64,000 bases of DNA, from positions 39,657,561 to 39,721,560 of the forward strand of contig NC_088775.1 of the NCBI RefSeq assembly GCF_954871325.1, in the 5' to 3' direction. The translations under genes and the position numbers were made by a program. The notes beneath the pieces are model-generated. The model did no database searches and was not told the origin of the DNA. It saw only the letters and a list, made by a program, of their open reading frames with translations. This DNA comes from Gordionus sp. m RMFG-2023. Its lineage: Eukaryota > Nematomorpha > Gordioida > Chordodea > Parachordodidae. Shown piece after piece: positions 11,016 through 22,346 of the stretch (the stretch's first letter is position 1; the number at the start of each line of letters is the position of its first letter).

Positions 11016-12740
11016 CATTGGCGTATGCAGCTGGGGGGGGGGGTCAGGGAGACAAATCCCCCCCCCTCCCCAGTCAAAAAATTTAAATTATTGTTAATAT
11101 TTATTCCTATCTCATATATATATATAATTACATTTATTTATCACATTCATCTACTAAGTTATTTTATCAATTAATTTCGATTTCAAGTTTTCCTTGGGGT
11201 AATTTACTTATTATTTTCAAATTTTAGTGGCGTAATGTTTATCTAAATTTCTAGTCAAATAATAATTATCTCTGAAACTCCTTGTCTAACAGGGAGAAAT
11301 AAATTCCAAGCTTGCCCAATGAGATCGAGTCTCCGCCATCAAGCAGTAACATCTTTTATGGAGTTAGAAGAGCCTATTATTAATGCTATTACTGAAATAT
11401 CACAATGGCTTGAAAGAAATATTTCCTCAGAAGCAAGAAAATTATTGGATTCAATACTTATTCCAAATTTTTTTTCTCATTAGAATGTATTATTTAATTA
11501 TACAACTATTTTATGTAATACTTTTCAAAAACATAACATTGACTTGATTAAGAAGATCGGAGCATTTTATTAGAACTCAAGGAAATTAGAACTAATGTTG
11601 ATGAAGAATTTCATATTTTATATGTTATTGTTGAGTCAAAAGCAGAATACGTGTTTAAAATTTGCCCCCCTCGACTTGCATCAAGCTAGCTCATCGTCAA
11701 AACATTAATATATGATCAGTAGAAGAGTATTATAAAACTAATGTCCCCTCTACCAACCTTTTACATATGGTGATAGAAAAAAAATATAAATATTTGTTAG
11801 ATTTTTATCATGAAGATGTTAAAATATCTTATGATGCCTTATTAGCTGAATAACTATGATTAAAAGATTAACTATGGTTGAAACAGTCCCAAAAAATACT
11901 GTGGATGCTTTGCATTATTTCAAACACATTTTAGATTATACTCCTAATGTATTAAAATGGTTATATATATTAGCAGCTCTTTAGTAAACTAATGAGAACA
12001 TTCTCATTTTTAAGAATAACAGAGCCTTGCAGAGGTACCATTTTCAGGACACGGCCCAGATTTTAAAAAAAAAATTTTTTTTTTTAAATTTCAGGCCCGG
12101 CCCGGCTTTTTTGAAAATAAAATTTTCAGGCCCGGCCCAAATTTTTTAAACTATATACAGCTCGGCCCGGATATTTTTTCTAAAAAAATTTTCAGGCCGC
12201 CCGGGTGTTTTTAAAAAAAAATTAAAATACGATCCGGCTCGGGGGCCGGGCCTGCAAGTCTGTGAAAAACATACCTATGAAATACAACATCTGAAAGTAG
12301 ATTGAATGATTTAAATCTTTTGAATATTCATTGGCATTTAACGCCAAGCAAGGGTTGATAAATGAAAAATTAGCTCAAAACATACAAAATACAATTATTC
12401 CTAAGATTTTTGTGTATTAATTTACATTTCCATTTAAATCTTTTATACTTTATATATTTTAAAAGCTCAAAAAATTCAAATTTCAATTTGGGTAATTTAA
12501 GTGATTCATATCGTGGGTTATATTCACTATATATTTTATAATTCACATTTATTTTATAGTTTTTCAATGCCGGTTTATATATATAATTTTTTTAATTCAC
12601 ATTAGTTTAAAATTGTGTATTAGAAAAGTTATTAGTCCTAATAAATTTATGCTTAGTATTTTTAATTAACAATAATATTTCTTAAAAAATTTTATCATCA
12701 CCCCCCCCCCCCCCAAACCAAATTCCTGCGTACGCGCCTG
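11016..12740 (+). mobile_element. Internally deleted hAT element with degraded transposase
   Basis: A 1725-bp element with ends CATTGGCGTATGCAG and, inverted, CAGGCGCGTACGCAGG, each beside a poly-G/C run. The 8-bp TSD CTGGTGCC is exact (11008-11015, 12741-12748). Plus-strand remains of the DUF4371-type transposase run from about 11300 to 12000 and 12280 to 12370, with many stops and shifts. The N-terminal third is missing relative to 38903-41681. A GC-rich MITE (about 12014-12272) sits in the C-terminal region. The copy at 38077-42843 has the same deletion and the same MITE, so both belong to one mobile non-autonomous subfamily. Confidence 0.85.
12014..12272. mobile_element. GGCCCGG-rich MITE nested in hAT
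   Basis: Flanked by CAGAGCCTTGCAGAGG and, near the other end, GGCCTGCAAGTCTG. The interior alternates GCCCGGCC-type motifs with A/T runs. It lies at the same hAT position as the related block at 38411-38757. End coordinates are approximate. Confidence 0.6.
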
Positions 12741-12748
12741 CTGGTGCC

Positions 12749-13160
12749 TGAAATCTAACTCGTTTTATTTAAATTTATTTATGTTTACAACCCTTAATAT
12801 TTTTGATTCGTAATTTATTTTATTCTCACTTTCGCGTTTCATTTATATATAGCGTTTCATTTTATATATAAAACTCTTCATATATTATCAAAGATCAATT
12901 CACTATATTACAGCAATATATGAATCTTCTAAAAATATTAAAGTATCTATTATTAATGTAGAAAATGTTCAACACTTATATTGGCCAAAATCATATATTT
13001 TAATGATATTAATTCGATTCGAATATTAACGAAAAAATTAATAATAATTTTAGTATACAATTAATCTGCGCTAGCTGCTTATAGAGTTTTATATTCTGAT
13101 ACTAAAAAATATAAAAATATGTCTGAAATAATTTGTTATTTTATTTTTTTATGTATATGT
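12749..13160. other. AT-rich non-coding interval
   Basis: No coding signal or element boundary seen. Confidence 0.5.
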
Positions 13161-13161
13161 T

Positions 13162-13535
13162 AGCGTCAATACTTCCGGCAATGTCTTATTTTTTTAACTC
13201 TAAATCATTTTTTGAGCGCGTTTTTTTAAATTTAAAAAAATGATTTTACCGGAAAGATATTCCATCATGTTTGGAAAGTCTACCCTATAAATTTCATGCA
13301 ATTTTGCCATAAACCTTTGAACTTAATAAAATTTTTATTCGATTTTCCATAAATTTATAAATTATAAATTACTCAAAGGTTAACAGCAAAATTATCTATA
13401 ACTCATAATATAGGTATTCCAAACATTGGAATGTATTTCCGGTAAAATCAGATTTTTAAATTTTAAGAAACGCACTCAAATAATGATTTAAAGTTGAAAA
13501 AATACATTGCCGGAATAAACACATTAATGCTACCA
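13162..13535. mobile_element. Inverted-repeat MITE with CCGGCAATGT ends
   Basis: Two arms of about 165 bp are imperfect inverses of each other: left GTTAGCGTCAATACTTCCGG onward, right running inward from GGTAGCATTAATGTG (minus strand). Both arms contain GAGCGCG/GAGTGCG next to TTTACCGGAAA. Diverged relatives of the arm lie at about 46250-46330 and 46840-46900. No convincing TSD. Confidence 0.6.
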
Positions 13536-14348
13536 TATATATTGAATACATTATGGCAAAATTATATATTTAAATTAATATTAGACGCGAGACCCTTCAG
13601 GTACAATAATATGTCACGATTCCTATAATTCGAAACTATTCTCTTTAGTCTATCTGTTAGATTTCGGTATTTTTTTCGAGGGAAGTTCATCACCTCTTTG
13701 TAGTTGAACAATCTTTAACAGTTAAATTCTGTTGCTTTTTAAGTCCTTAAAATATAAATATTCAATGTATATAAAATTATTTATTTGATCAATTTTTCTT
13801 TTTAATTTAAAAAAACAGCAAATTATCTTATAAAATTTTTTTCTTACATTTTTTACCTGGGTAAATTTAATTTTATACCTGTCATAAATTTCCATATCAT
13901 CGGATGATAGGATATCAGTAATGTGTCAAAGCTACGGTGCCATCCTTCCACAGCATTATTTGTATTAGCTTCTGCGTTCGGTATGGAATCATAACTGTTA
14001 TGAATTCTTATTATTTTTCTTTGACATCATTTGATTCTCGGAATTGATGTTATTTCTCTTATCGATTCAATGAATTGTTATTATTCTTATCTTTCATCAT
14101 TTTAATTCTTGGAATTATTATTTATTTTTATTTCTCCTTTAATATATTTATCGATTTTTTCATAGAATTATTTTTTTTAAATATTTTTAAAAAGGTATAT
14201 ATATTGAAGAAACAGAATGATTATTTTTATTATTCTTATATTAGAGAATGATTTTATTATTGTGATTGAGAAAAAAGAATAAATGAAAAACAAAAATTAA
14301 ATCTCGTGATATTATAAATAATAAAGTTAACAGCAAATTTTACAATTC
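13536..14348. other. AT-rich non-coding interval
   Basis: Contains short internal similarities (GATTCTCGGAATTGATGTTATT-like repeats near 14030-14130, shown here as a pattern only) but no gene. Confidence 0.4.
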
Positions 14349-14356
14349 CACAAGGG

Positions 14357-14770
14357 CAGTGGCGTAGATACGGGGGTGGTTTCCGGGTTTAGACCCCTCC
14401 CAGAGCAAAATTTTTTTTTTAGATTACACGTTCAAAAGACTTAAAAGTGACTTTATATCAAATAAATACCAATATTTATATTTTTCTGGTTTTGATATTT
14501 GTGGAAGGATATTATATTACTATTGAAATTATTCTGGATAGTATTATAGTCATTGAGAATAATCTAATAAATTATAATAACATATTATTGATGTATTTAA
14601 AAATGTATTTATTATATATTATCAAAGATATGGTTATGACTTGTAAGATAAACCCGGCCGAAGGCCGGGCAAAAGGGCTGAAGGCCCGTTAAAGGGGGTC
14701 TGGGGACGAAGCCTCCCAGGCTTTTATATGTATGGACCCCCCCTAAGGAGAATTCCTAGCTACGCCATGG
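14357..14770. mobile_element. hAT-type MITE, CAGTGGCGTAG ends
   Basis: A 414-bp element with ends CAGTGGCGTAG and inverted CCATGGCGTAG and an exact 8-bp TSD, CACAAGGG (14349-14356, 14771-14778). Near the right end is a stable hairpin, CCGGCCGAAGGCCGG. An 81-codon frame inside (14447-14692) has no recognisable content and is probably chance. Structure and TSD length place it in the hAT superfamily. Confidence 0.9.
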
Positions 14771-14928
14771 CACAAGGGAATGGAATAAAATTTTCTCTTC
14801 CATAAGACTTCCCTCTGTATGTATTTTCGATATAATCAATAATCGGCTGAAAAATATCATTTGTTTGATAAAATGGAGGCATTAATGTATCAAAAGCCAT
14901 TATTACATCGGTTTCTGGCATGTAAGCT

Positions 14929-15285
14929 GTTGTAATTATGAGTATATGATAATGATAGAGATATGGTGATTGATATGGGAGTGTTGTGTATTTTTTAAAA
15001 TGAATAATGTTTTTTTATTTATTATGTTTGAAGGAAAAAGGAAGGATGATTTTGATTAAAAAAGTTTTTGAATTTAATTGTAAATAAAAATAAAAGAATT
15101 ATATTTGTATACGAAAGTTTTTGGATTTAATTGTAAATTAAATAAAAGAATTATATTTTTATACGAAAGTTTTGAATTTATTTTAAATTGAATAAAGAAA
15201 TTATTATTTTTGTACAAAGAATTATTCTATTGGAATTCTGCCCGTGGAACCATATTTTCCACATTTCATTCTAACTAATATATAA
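14929..15285 (+). mobile_element. LTR-retroelement LTR fossil (family shared with 43.3 kb)
   Basis: Starts TGTTGTAATTATGAGTATAT and matches, over about 340 bp in inverse orientation, the block at 43255-43606. It contains three tandem TTTTTGGATTTAATTGTAAA-like units. Read as a lone or truncated LTR in plus orientation; the right edge is approximate. Its partner at 43 kb borders a purine-rich tract and a trace of polyprotein end, which supports LTR identity. Broken fossil. Confidence 0.6.
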
Positions 15286-15299
15286 TAATTAAATTATTA

Positions 15300-15470
15300 T
15301 AAACTGTGACAAAGAGAGGCTATTATAATATTATATATTTTGTAACTTAATAAACAAAAGAATCTTTTATTTCATCTTCATCAAAATCCGAATAATAATT
15401 TATTGACATATTCTTGACATTACATCGAAATTTATAACAAAATAAAACTTTAATTATAACATCTTCCCCT
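15300..15470 (-). mobile_element. Possible second LTR remnant
   Basis: The minus strand reads TTAAGGGGAAGATG (purine tract) followed by a TTATAATT start across 15471. This layout is typical of an internal region/3' LTR junction. Left limit unknown, no coding domain. Weak call; old and broken if real. Confidence 0.3.
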
Positions 15471-15770
15471 TAATCAAGCCTACAAGCTCATATTACATCG
15501 GTAATGATGTCTGTCGATTTATAATTTTTAAACACACACTATATTTTTCTCATAAAATAATCTCTGGACACTACTGGGTAAAGCAATCAGAACCATGACA
15601 ACCTCTGACTACTGGCTATGTATTGTTCTCCATATAAACCAGATCCATTCTTTGAAATCACACTTCCATAGATTACTATAAATACATACCTTGCATAAGA
15701 CATATGCATACATCAATGCAAATACCCATAGTTCCTTAATGATCCAGCATAGCATTACTATATAATATTA

Positions 15771-16200
15771 TGTTAACACTATATATATATATATATATAT
15801 ATATCATACATATACAACAATTAAAATTTTATAAATCATCTCCCCTCTTGTTGTTATCTTGTTTCATCATTCAACTCATTCATCATATCACTCAATTGCT
15901 TGTGTCATATTTGCCTCATCTTTCACTTGTCCACCCCCATTGTCATCTTCACTTTTGGTACCTTTGTCTCTTACTGTTCTTTTCACCCCCCCCCTTTTTA
16001 ATTCATCATCTTTTTTTTATTCCTTTCACTTCAATTTTTTTTTAAAAATTCTATTCCCTTTCTCCATTTTTTTATTCTTTTCTTTCATTTTTTTTTATAT
16101 TCTTTTCTCTTTCATCATTTTTTTTATTCTTTTCATTTTTTTAAAAAAATTCTTTTCATCTTCTTTTTTACAATTATATCATATAAATATAATACATATG
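15771..16200. repeat. AT microsatellite and pyrimidine-rich tract
   Basis: An (AT)n run at about 15781-15804, followed by about 350 bp of C/T-rich strand-asymmetric DNA with many TTTCATTTTT and TTCTTTTC motifs. Open frames across it are composition artefacts. The following 16200-16676 is AT-rich with nothing recognised apart from a duplicated ATAATACATATGCAAAAATC motif (about 16190 and 16261). Confidence 0.7.
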
Positions 16201-16676
16201 CAAAAATCTAAGTAATACAAATTCATTTCTCTATAATATAAAATAATAATCATAGGAATATAATACATATGCAAAAATCTAGGTAATATAAATTTTTTCT
16301 TTTTATATTTTAATAATCTGTTACATATAGTAAAAATCATTTATACCCAAAGTAAAAATTTATGGTCACCACCAAATTAAATACATTTTCACTCTCACTA
16401 TGTATATATATTCATACCTCCTTCATCTCCCTCCTTCATTAACAATTACCCTTATATAGTTTCAAAAATATTTACTCTCACAAAACCATATCAAATCAAC
16501 CTGCAATTATTAATCCCCACATGCATTAATTTACAACAAAAAAAAATATAAAACAAAAAGAACTACAATATTTTTAATATCATCCATTTACCAAAATACT
16601 TTTATACATTTCATAAAAACAAAAATCTTAATTAAAAATAATCATTACTTCATTTATATCTAGCCACAGGGTTGCC

Positions 16677-18719
16677 AGATTTTCTTCACTTGAAAACGTG
16701 AGTTTTCTTTTATAATAATTAATGGGGGACTTCCCCCCCCCATACCCCCCAATTAGTGGGCCTTCCCGCTTTTGCCCGGCCTTCGGCCGGGGTAATTGAT
16801 GTAGCATACTCATCTAATTTAATATGTTATATTTAATATATTTTAAAGACAATAATAATTCTTTATTAATTTACTAATAACAAGGTTTTAAAGACAATAA
16901 AAATTCTTTATTGATTTACTAATAACAATTATGATATATAATTTTCTCATGTTTATAAATATAGCATAATATTAATTATTATATTTTATGGATGATTTTA
17001 AAAGAGGCAATAAAGATTTCCCATAGGCACTTTGAAGATAGGCTGAAAACTCTTTGCATGAATAGTTATATATTGTTTAACCATAAGTTCAGCTTCCAAT
17101 CTTTTCGCCAAGCAGTAGTCATTAGACTGAATATTCTCTCTGATGAAGCATTTGAATGCGGAATAGAAAATATAAAATTGCATATTTTCTCTATAAATGG
17201 CGAGTTTTTATTAGAAAGAAAATCCATCCATTTTTCTTGGGTATTCATGTGATAGTTTTTTGATAATTTTTCTTCATAATAGGAATAAAATTGTGAATAT
17301 TCCTCAAAGAAAATTTCTGTATCTATGTTTGGTATTTTATAATTACTAATAAATTTTTGTAATTGTTCAAATTCTGGACATTATTTTAATGTCACTTAGA
17401 GCTAAGATATTTCCATATATTATCTATAATATCATAACGTTTTTCTACATATTCTATAATATTTTTTATAAATATCTTTGATTCATTTTTGAAATTTATT
17501 GCCTTTTTTACATCATTATGTTGTAAAATATTTTTAGAAATGCTCCCATAAAATTTTGTTAAATTTTTAAATTTAATGAATTCTTTAGTTTTAGGATAAG
17601 ATCATGTATATATATTGCTAATACATCTTCAGATTGCAATTGTAAATTTGTGTTATTGACTAAAGTGCCAACGTTAAGGACAACACCTAAATATGCCTCT
17701 GCAAAATCATCTCCAAAAATTATTTTCAAAATTGGTGGGGTCTGATAATGATAAAAAATATTCTTTAAGGAGCTGAAAATACTTAAGCATCCGCTTAATC
17801 GCTGAACATGGCGAAGTGATTCTGACCATTCTAAATTGCACCATTCTACCAATTCTTTTAAAATTGTAACTCTTTTTGTCGTGCTAAATTCATTATAGCA
17901 TTTAATTAATATACTTTCAATATCATATTTAAGAAAAATTATGGCCTTTTTAAACGAATTGTGAAGAATGTGGCATATACAACACATTGGTATAATATTA
18001 TTACTATGGCTTTTCAATTCTATCCAAATACTTTAATTTTTTTCAAAGTTTACAGATGCGTTATCTGCACAATAGGCCGTTATATTAGCAATATCAAGTT
18101 CAGCGAATTTTAAATTTTCTAGCAAGCATCTAGATATGTCTTTAGGGGTTTCACACTGTCAGACGAAAAAATTTTAAGTAATTAAACATTTATTTCATTC
18201 TTTCCGTTGAAGTATCTAAGTAATAAGGAAATTTTTTTATATTACCTTTATTTTATGCATCCGTTAGTATTGAAAACGGATGATTGTTTTTATAAATCTA
18301 ATATTTGCCCTTAATTTATTTTAAAATTTTACGAGTTTTAATATAAGATTTATAAAATCCATAAAAGAAATGTATAGTTATTTAAATTCATATTATAATT
18401 ATACTTGATAAACTTTCTAAAAATAGAATTTCTGTTGTGGGTAATTGATCAATGAATATGATTGGTTAGTTGGACTATTAACAAATTCTACAATTTTTTT
18501 AAATATTTTAATATAAAATTAATTAAAAATTTTATATTTGTTTTTAAAAATATATTGAAAAAATTTAAAAACGTGAGAAAAAGTGTGAGACTAAGTGTGA
18601 TTATTTTAATTTACTCAAAAAACGTGAGAAAAGCGTGAAGTGTGAAAAAACGTGGGTAAGTAAAAAATTAGTATGAAATCGTGAGAATCACGGCTAAATC
18701 GTGACATCTGGCAACCCTG
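16677..18719 (-). mobile_element. BED-finger hAT element, decayed copy
   Basis: Ends CAGGGTTGCCAGAT and inverse ATCTGGCAACCCTG. TAGCCA follows or precedes both ends, consistent with a slightly decayed 8-bp TSD. Minus-strand transposase remains: the dimerisation region at about 16990-17250 (IPHSNASSERIFSLM), a central block at 17559-18017 with the CCICHILHNS motif, and CADNASVNF at about 18045-18095. That last motif keeps the Asp that the copy at 22.5 kb has lost. Several frame changes make it non-coding. Subterminal CGTGAGAAAAAGTGTGAG-type repeats (18570-18700) are probably transposase-binding sites. A CCCGGCCTTCGGCCGGG hairpin is at about 16776-16793. Confidence 0.8.
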
Positions 18720-19420
18720 TAGCCAACAAAATCATAATTAATTAATAAACACAAAACTTACATTTACATTCAATACATTCTTCCTCATCTCTTTTATTTG
18801 CTGATATTAAATTTATGTTGCCTACCCAATTTTAATATCAAATCACATTAAAATTTACCCAAATAAAAATCTGATATCTAATTGAGCTTGATTGTGGCAT
18901 GAATTTTCAAATGATGAAAACCAATTAAATTTATGCTGATCTTGTTTAATTAACAATACCAAATATCATGAACTACATCCTATCACCCTGTATTCTAAAT
19001 AAAAATAAAAGGTAAATATTTAATAAAATCCATCAATTCTCCCTTTCCCTTAATGTCAACATAAATTATATACCTATATTTGTTTATTAATTTCATTTTC
19101 TAATATTTAATATAGGTTAACAAATTATTTATAAGTAATATAAACTTATTTATCACATTAAATATTTTGATTTTTAAGTTCATAAATAACTTATCCTAAA
19201 ATTTATTTCTCTACATAAATCTCCTAACTACTAATAATTCCCTGAAATTTTAACTAATTTATCAACTAATTTATTGTTAAATATATATATCAACCAAGTA
19301 TAATTAACTCATTATCACATACCATCTCGTATATTTTTATGTCTATTTCCCTTCATTTACCCAATACTACAGTTCTTCTTTTGTCTAATAATCGTGATAC
19401 GTGATAAAAGCGTTTTCGCC
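18720..19420. other. AT-rich non-coding interval
   Basis: About 18867-18930 repeats sequence from 5550-5620. Nothing else identified. Confidence 0.4.
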
Positions 19421-19959
19421 CACTGGTTGTGGGTATCTCACTATTTGGCCGTGATTCTCACGATTTCTTACCTAATTTTTTACTTACTCACGTTTTCTCA
19501 CACCTCACGCTTTTCTCACGTTTTTTGAGTAAATTAAAATAATCATACTTAGTCTCACACTTTTTCTCACGTTTTTAAATTTTTTCAAAATATTTTTAAA
19601 TATTTAAATTAATTTTATTTTAAAATTTTTAAAAAATTTTAGTATTTGTTAATGGTTCAACTAACCAATCATATATTTTTAAATTTATATTCATTTTTAA
19701 ATTTTTTTAACATAGTTTATAATATTAAAATTAACATATCAAATTCATATTCATTTAATAATTACCTACCTACAAGTTCAATTTTTGGATAGTACAAGTA
19801 TAATATGAATTTAAATAATAACTATTATGGATTTTATAAATCATATATTAAAACTAGTAATATTTTAAATGAAATAAATTAATTATACATACACTCACAA
19901 ATTATTAGTTCAATTTAATTTAGGTATTGCTAAATTATTTTATGAAAATGATCCTGAAT

Positions 19960-20517
19960 AATCAACTCTAACAAAATGTTTTTAGATATTTCATAATTTG
20001 ATTGTTAATTTAGCATCTAAGTTAAATTAAGCTAATTATAATTTGTGAGAGCTTCCTGTATTTTGAATTTGCTAATCCATTCTGTAACAAGTTCAAGAAA
20101 TAGAAAAATGAGGGTTTAAAAGAAAATAAAAATTATAAATTAATTTTACTTAATTATTTCATAAAAATGATCCTGAATTAATCAATTCTAACAATTAATG
20201 CTTTTATATAATTCTTAATTTGAAGTAAAATTAATTTATAATAAAGGTAATTTATATTCAGTAGGTCAGATTATTATTTTTAAAAAATGCTAACTTATAA
20301 TTTGATTTATTCTGTATCTAAACCTCATTATCTAAACATTTAATATAATATCTATTTCTTGAACTTTTTACTGAATGGATTTGCAAATTCAAAATATTTA
20401 AGGAAACTCTCACATATTATAATCAGTTTAATTTAACTAAGATATTGCTAAATATACAATCAAATTAAGATATAACTAAAAACATTAATTTCTAGAGTTG
20501 ATTAATTAGATTCAGGA
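19960..20517. repeat. Large inverted repeat in the BED-hAT leader
   Basis: Arms of about 150 bp (19960-20105 and 20357-20517) are imperfect inverses. Both contain a TGAATTTGC/GCAAATTCA segment and a GAGAGCTTCC/GGAAACTCTC-like segment. Part of the loop and right arm (about 20230-20400) is repeated directly at 22258-22395, just upstream of the transposase. The leader has thus been duplicated and inverted. Confidence 0.65.
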
Positions 20518-20528
20518 CAGGAACATTT

Positions 20529-22230
20529 GGTTACTGCCACTCTCGGGGGGTATATTATTTTTTTTTAAATTTATTTTTTTTTGTTATTTTTTTATGTTAT
20601 TTTTTTATGTTATTTTTTTATGTTATTTTTTTATGTTATTTTTTATGTTATTTTTTTTATGTTATTTTTTATGATATTTTTTTTATCAATTTTTTATTTT
20701 TAAGTTATATTTTTGAGAATTTTGCATACAAATTTATTTTTTTAAGTTATATTTAGAGAATTTTGCATACAAATTTAAGTTTTTTTGTGGTAAAATATAG
20801 GAATTATTAATTCCGCATACTTAAGTTATATTTAGGAGAATTTTGCATACAAATTTAATTTTTTTTTGTGGTAAAATATTTAAATTATTTATATTATTTA
20901 GGTCTACAAATTTTTATTGACCCCACCTTTGAAGTTTAAGTGATTTTTAACCTTTCTAGTGAAGGGTTAAATCGAAATATAGTATTAAATGACGCAATTA
21001 AATATAGTATTCAAATTTATACACGATATATAGTATAATACTCAATTTTATTAATTGAATTGAAATATATTATTAAAGTTAATACAATCATTTATAAAAT
21101 GAATAAAAATTATCGCGATCCCCATGTCTTTTGTAGTTTGTTTTTAGATCCCGCCACTTTGAAGTTTAAGTGATTTTTAGGAGAATTTTGCCTACAAATT
21201 TAATTTTTTATTTAAGATATAAGTTTTTTCTATAAATTTTTATTTAAGATATTTTGAAAAATTTTTTCTACAAAATGTTGTATTAGGGGTAAAAAATATA
21301 AGAATTCTTAATTCCGCATCGTTTATATATGGGGGAGAGAGGGGGTAGGAGAATTTTGCCCAAATTTTTTAAAAAAAATTTTATAAAAAAATAATTTTTA
21401 CTTCCGATTATTCTTCCATACAATCTTAATATTATTTCCTCTTTTTTTATAAAAAAAATATTTTTAAAGTGGGTTTATATACCCAAAATGATGAAACAAC
21501 TTATGAGTTTTGTCTAAACAACCATTTAATACCTTCAGGAATACAACATACTTGTTGCAATTCCATAATGAGGGTAGAAAGAAACAAGAAGAGTTTGCGA
21601 TACCGATGCAATAGGTGTCGAAGATCACATTCGATATGGAAAGGTAATATTAATTTTGATATTATAAATGACCAATTTTTAGATTCTATTTTTGAAGAGA
21701 TTCGGGACATCACTTAAACTTCAAAGGTGGGGTCAATAAAAATTTGTAGACCTAAATAAAAAATATAATTTGTAGGCAAAATTCTCCTATAAAAATAATT
21801 TAAATATTTTACCACAAAAAAAATTAAATTTGTATGCAAAATTCTCCTAAATATAACTTAAATATGCGGAATTAATAATTCCTATATTTTACCAAAAAAA
21901 AATTAAATTTGTATGCAAAATTCTCCTATATATAACTTATGTGCGAAATTAATAATTCCTATATTTAACCACAAAAAAATTAAATTTGTATGCAAAATTC
22001 TCCTAAATATAACTTAAATATGCGGAATTAATAATTCCTATATTTTACCACAAAAAAATTAAATTTGTATGCAAAATTCTCAAAAATATAACTTAAAAAT
22101 AAAAAATTGATAAAAAAATATATCATAAAAAAATAACATAAAAAAATAACATAAAAAAATAACATAAAAAAATAACAAAAAAAAATAAATTTAAAAAAAA
22201 ATAATATACCCCCCGAGAGTGGCAGTAACC
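20529..22230. mobile_element. Merlin-superfamily element with long, repeat-built TIRs
   Basis: A 1702-bp element with ends GGTTACTGCCACTCTCGGGG and its exact inverse. The exact 8-bp TSD GAACATTT is at 20521-20528 and 22231-22238. The inverted arms span several hundred bp and consist of tandem TATGTTATTTTTT units plus about 90-bp units with TTTGTATGCAAAATTCTCCT. An 8-bp TSD, ends starting GG and the encoded zinc-ribbon protein fragment together point to Merlin (ISXO2-like) elements. Only the N-terminal part of a transposase remains, so it looks non-autonomous. Confidence 0.85.
21469..21717 (+). CDS. Merlin/ISXO2-like transposase N-terminal fragment
   Basis: An 82-residue frame, the only coding-like sequence of the Merlin element. 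Residues about 22-60 form a zinc-ribbon-like Cys pattern: two Cys near LIPSGIQHTCC, then YRCNRCRRSHSIWKG. In ISXO2/Merlin transposases this N-terminal module precedes a DDE catalytic domain of about 150 residues. That domain is absent here, and the frame runs into the right inverted arm. The remnant may simply be neutral, or a short DNA-binding protein acting on the arms; the latter is inference. The first in-frame ATG (21469) was taken as start because no better context is visible. Confidence 0.55.
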   Translation: MGLYTQNDETTYEFCLNNHLIPSGIQHTCCNSIMRVERNKKSLRYRCNRCRRSHSIWKGNINFDIINDQFLDSIFEEIRDIT

Positions 22231-22346
22231 GAACATTTTTATAAAATAAATAAATAAAATTTATAATAAAGGTAATTTATATTCAGTAGGTCAATGCTAA
22301 TTTATGATGTTGTATTCTGTATCTTCTTAAAAACCTCATTATTTAC

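Noticed and set aside
14447-14692. 81-codon ORF
   Set aside because: It lies wholly within a short non-autonomous hAT MITE and ends in its terminal GC hairpin region.
15770-16215. Ser/Phe/Pro-rich ORFs
   Set aside because: They arise from pyrimidine-rich low-complexity DNA open in two frames at once.
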